NCBI GenBank assembly: GCA_030412945.1
Contig: JAUHJS010000001.1
Location: 186,001-250,000 of the forward strand
Length of the DNA stretch: 64,000 nt
From: Shiella aurantiaca
GTDB taxonomy: Bacteria; Bacteroidota; Bacteroidia; Cytophagales; Cyclobacteriaceae
Direction of reading: 5' to 3'
Shown here: in pieces, positions 63,015 through 64,000 of the stretch
Numbering within the stretch: the stretch's first letter is position 1
Layout of the letters: each line of letters starts with the position of its first letter
Program-made: the position numbers and the translations under genes
Notes under the pieces: model-generated
Seen by the model: the letters and a program-made list of their open reading frames with translations, nothing else
The model's database searches: none
What the model was told of the DNA's origin: nothing

Positions 63015-63821
63015 TCAATCCACCAATTTAACCCCTTTATTCTTTTGTAGTTTCTTGTTATAAAAGTCGAGGTTGTGGTACACGCTAAAGCGCAGCATGT
63101 GTCTGTTTTCATATACAAATGGCGACTCTTTATGACGATACGTCCACTGGTAGCCGCTTTGAAACTGTATATTTTCATTCAAAATATACCCTAGCCCCAC
63201 AAATACACGGTTATCTTCTAGGTGGTCGTAAATCACACTTTTTCCCGCCTGAATGAATATCTCCTCATACATGGAAAGGAAAATGGCGTTCTTCTCCAGT
63301 TTGGTCATATTAAGCGGGTAGTAGGCCAATAATTTATAACGAAAACGATGGGTAAGAACAAACTCACTTCCTTCAAGATAATCGCGCCTCCAGCGCTGTT
63401 CCGTACGGATTTGGTGGTAAATTTTAAGCCGATCGAAAGGTATGATAAACAAGAATTGTTGCCAAAAACGAAACTGAGGGACTACCTTATCAATATTCGG
63501 GTCTTCCGGATTGGGTGCCCAGTAAAAAGGCGTTACTATACCTCCTGTGATCTCAAAATTCTTATTTACGATATAAGAAGCCCCAAAACGAAGGTAGATT
63601 TGTCCCATCTCCTTTAGAAATTCCTTTCTGCGGATATGATATTCCCCATAATAGAACAGCTTATCGGTAAGGCGGTACTTGGTATAAAAGCCCGTCCACA
63701 TTTCGGCTGAGTTTTTTATCACCTTTTCGCTGGGCTTTTCAGGATACAATGGAGATTCTTGGCCCAATACGGTGATGCTAAGGCTTAGTAAAGTCAGTAA
63801 TAGATGGATAGCGTACTTCAT
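63015..63821 (-). CDS. DUF2490 outer-membrane-type protein
   Basis: 268 residues. Signal peptide (about 1-20), then alternating beta strands rich in aromatic residues ('FYTKYRLTDKLFYYGEYHIR', 'WQQFLFIIPFDRLKIYHQIR', 'YILNENIQFQSGYQWTYRHK'), the DUF2490 pattern, thought to be a small outer-membrane barrel. It starts five bases before the end of the partial gene at the right edge and precedes the amidohydrolase, so it is likely in an operon with it. Function unknown. Confidence 0.82.
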   Translation of the reverse strand: MKYAIHLLLTLLSLSITVLGQESPLYPEKPSEKVIKNSAEMWTGFYTKYRLTDKLFYYGEYHIRRKEFLKEMGQIYLRFGASYIVNKNFEITGGIVTPFYWAPNPEDPNIDKVVPQFRFWQQFLFIIPFDRLKIYHQIRTEQRWRRDYLEGSEFVLTHRFRYKLLAYYPLNMTKLEKNAIFLSMYEEIFIQAGKSVIYDHLEDNRVFVGLGYILNENIQFQSGYQWTYRHKESPFVYENRHMLRFSVYHNLDFYNKKLQKNKGVKLVD

Positions 63822-63825
63822 ATGA

Positions 63826-64000
63826 TCAGTTTAGGCCAATGATTTTAGCAGTGTCTTCCGGTGAGGTTTTGGATTTCAGGCGTCTCTCTAATCGGGTGGT
63901 ATCCTCCTCCAGCAGCTTGAACAGTAGCTCATGCAAAGCATGCACGCGACTAAGTGTGTCTATCACTTTATTTAGGTCTTTTTCTTGCTTGGCTTGATTC
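63826..64000 (-). CDS. Partial coiled-coil protein (3' end)
   Basis: The minus-strand frame is open from the right edge to a TGA at 63828-63826, giving 57 residues of the C-terminus. It is strongly helical with heptad-like Leu spacing ('LNKVIDTLSRVHALHELLFK', 'LLEEDTTRLERRLKSKT'). The stop is four bases before the DUF2490 start, so the genes form an operon. Too little is seen to name it. Confidence 0.6.
   Translation of the reverse strand, partial: NQAKQEKDLNKVIDTLSRVHALHELLFKLLEEDTTRLERRLKSKTSPEDTAKIIGLN

Overview
The window looks like chromosomal DNA of a Bacteroidota bacterium (Cytophagia/Flavobacteriia grade; I cannot place the order). Supporting signs are a secreted protease ending in a type IX secretion (T9SS) sorting domain, TonB-dependent receptors (one with a carboxypeptidase-regulatory-like N-domain), large periplasmic-sensor histidine kinases of the Y_Y_Y, TPR and DISM types, Bacteroidota-type promoters (TTG - about 19 nt - TAnnTTTG) instead of -35/-10 boxes, and mostly no Shine-Dalgarno sequences. 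Coding density is high, no gap exceeds 300 bases, and I see no insertion sequence, phage, CRISPR array or rRNA.

Layout. 1-2300: heme ABC importer hmuTUV (hmuT cut by the left edge). 2353-6231: divergent secreted S8 protease and lipoprotein M57-like metalloprotease. 6344-12000: truncated kinase-like membrane protein, HEAT-like protein, a Vms1-like release factor (VLRF1), a FUSC-type membrane protein and a PLP enzyme. 12072-18871 (minus): two tandem sensor kinases, an ECF sigma factor with a SigJ/ECF41-type core and a fatty acid desaturase, the last with a matching candidate ECF promoter. 19019-21121 (plus): self-operated TetR regulator, alpha/beta hydrolase, FecR-like lipoprotein. 21123-25584 (minus): rpe, TonB receptor, TPR lipoprotein. 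25748-27604: 72-residue protein, orphan OmpR-type regulator, deoxynucleoside kinase, 45-residue membrane peptide. 27611-36957 (minus): a long operon DUF4159 - MoxR - DUF58 - BatA-like - two large membrane proteins, followed by an M20 peptidase and the 45-residue peptide. 37120-46728: patatin, ferredoxin and its reductase, MarR, TPR kinase, lone ABC ATPase, TldE/TldD pair. 46877-51210: DNA polymerase IV, MarR, PIG-L deacetylase, tRNA-Arg(UCU). 51325-64000: Y_Y_Y kinase, RF3, PAS kinase, DnaQ/GIY-YIG nuclease fusion, TonB receptor, amidohydrolase, DUF2490 protein and the end of a coiled-coil protein.

Themes. Five full histidine kinases and one kinase fragment are present, but only one response regulator, and it is not next to any of them. 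Three kinases are clearly related paralogues. Many genes overlap by 4 bases, indicating tight operons. The most interesting items are the ECF/desaturase module with its TGTCACA-N16-TGTC promoter, the TetR gene whose promoter, operator and start codon are compressed so that the mRNA should be leaderless (with an 18-base copy of the operator region inside the MoxR/BatA operon), the VLRF1 ribosome-rescue homologue, the unusual MoxR operon, and an S8 protease with Glu at the catalytic Asp position.
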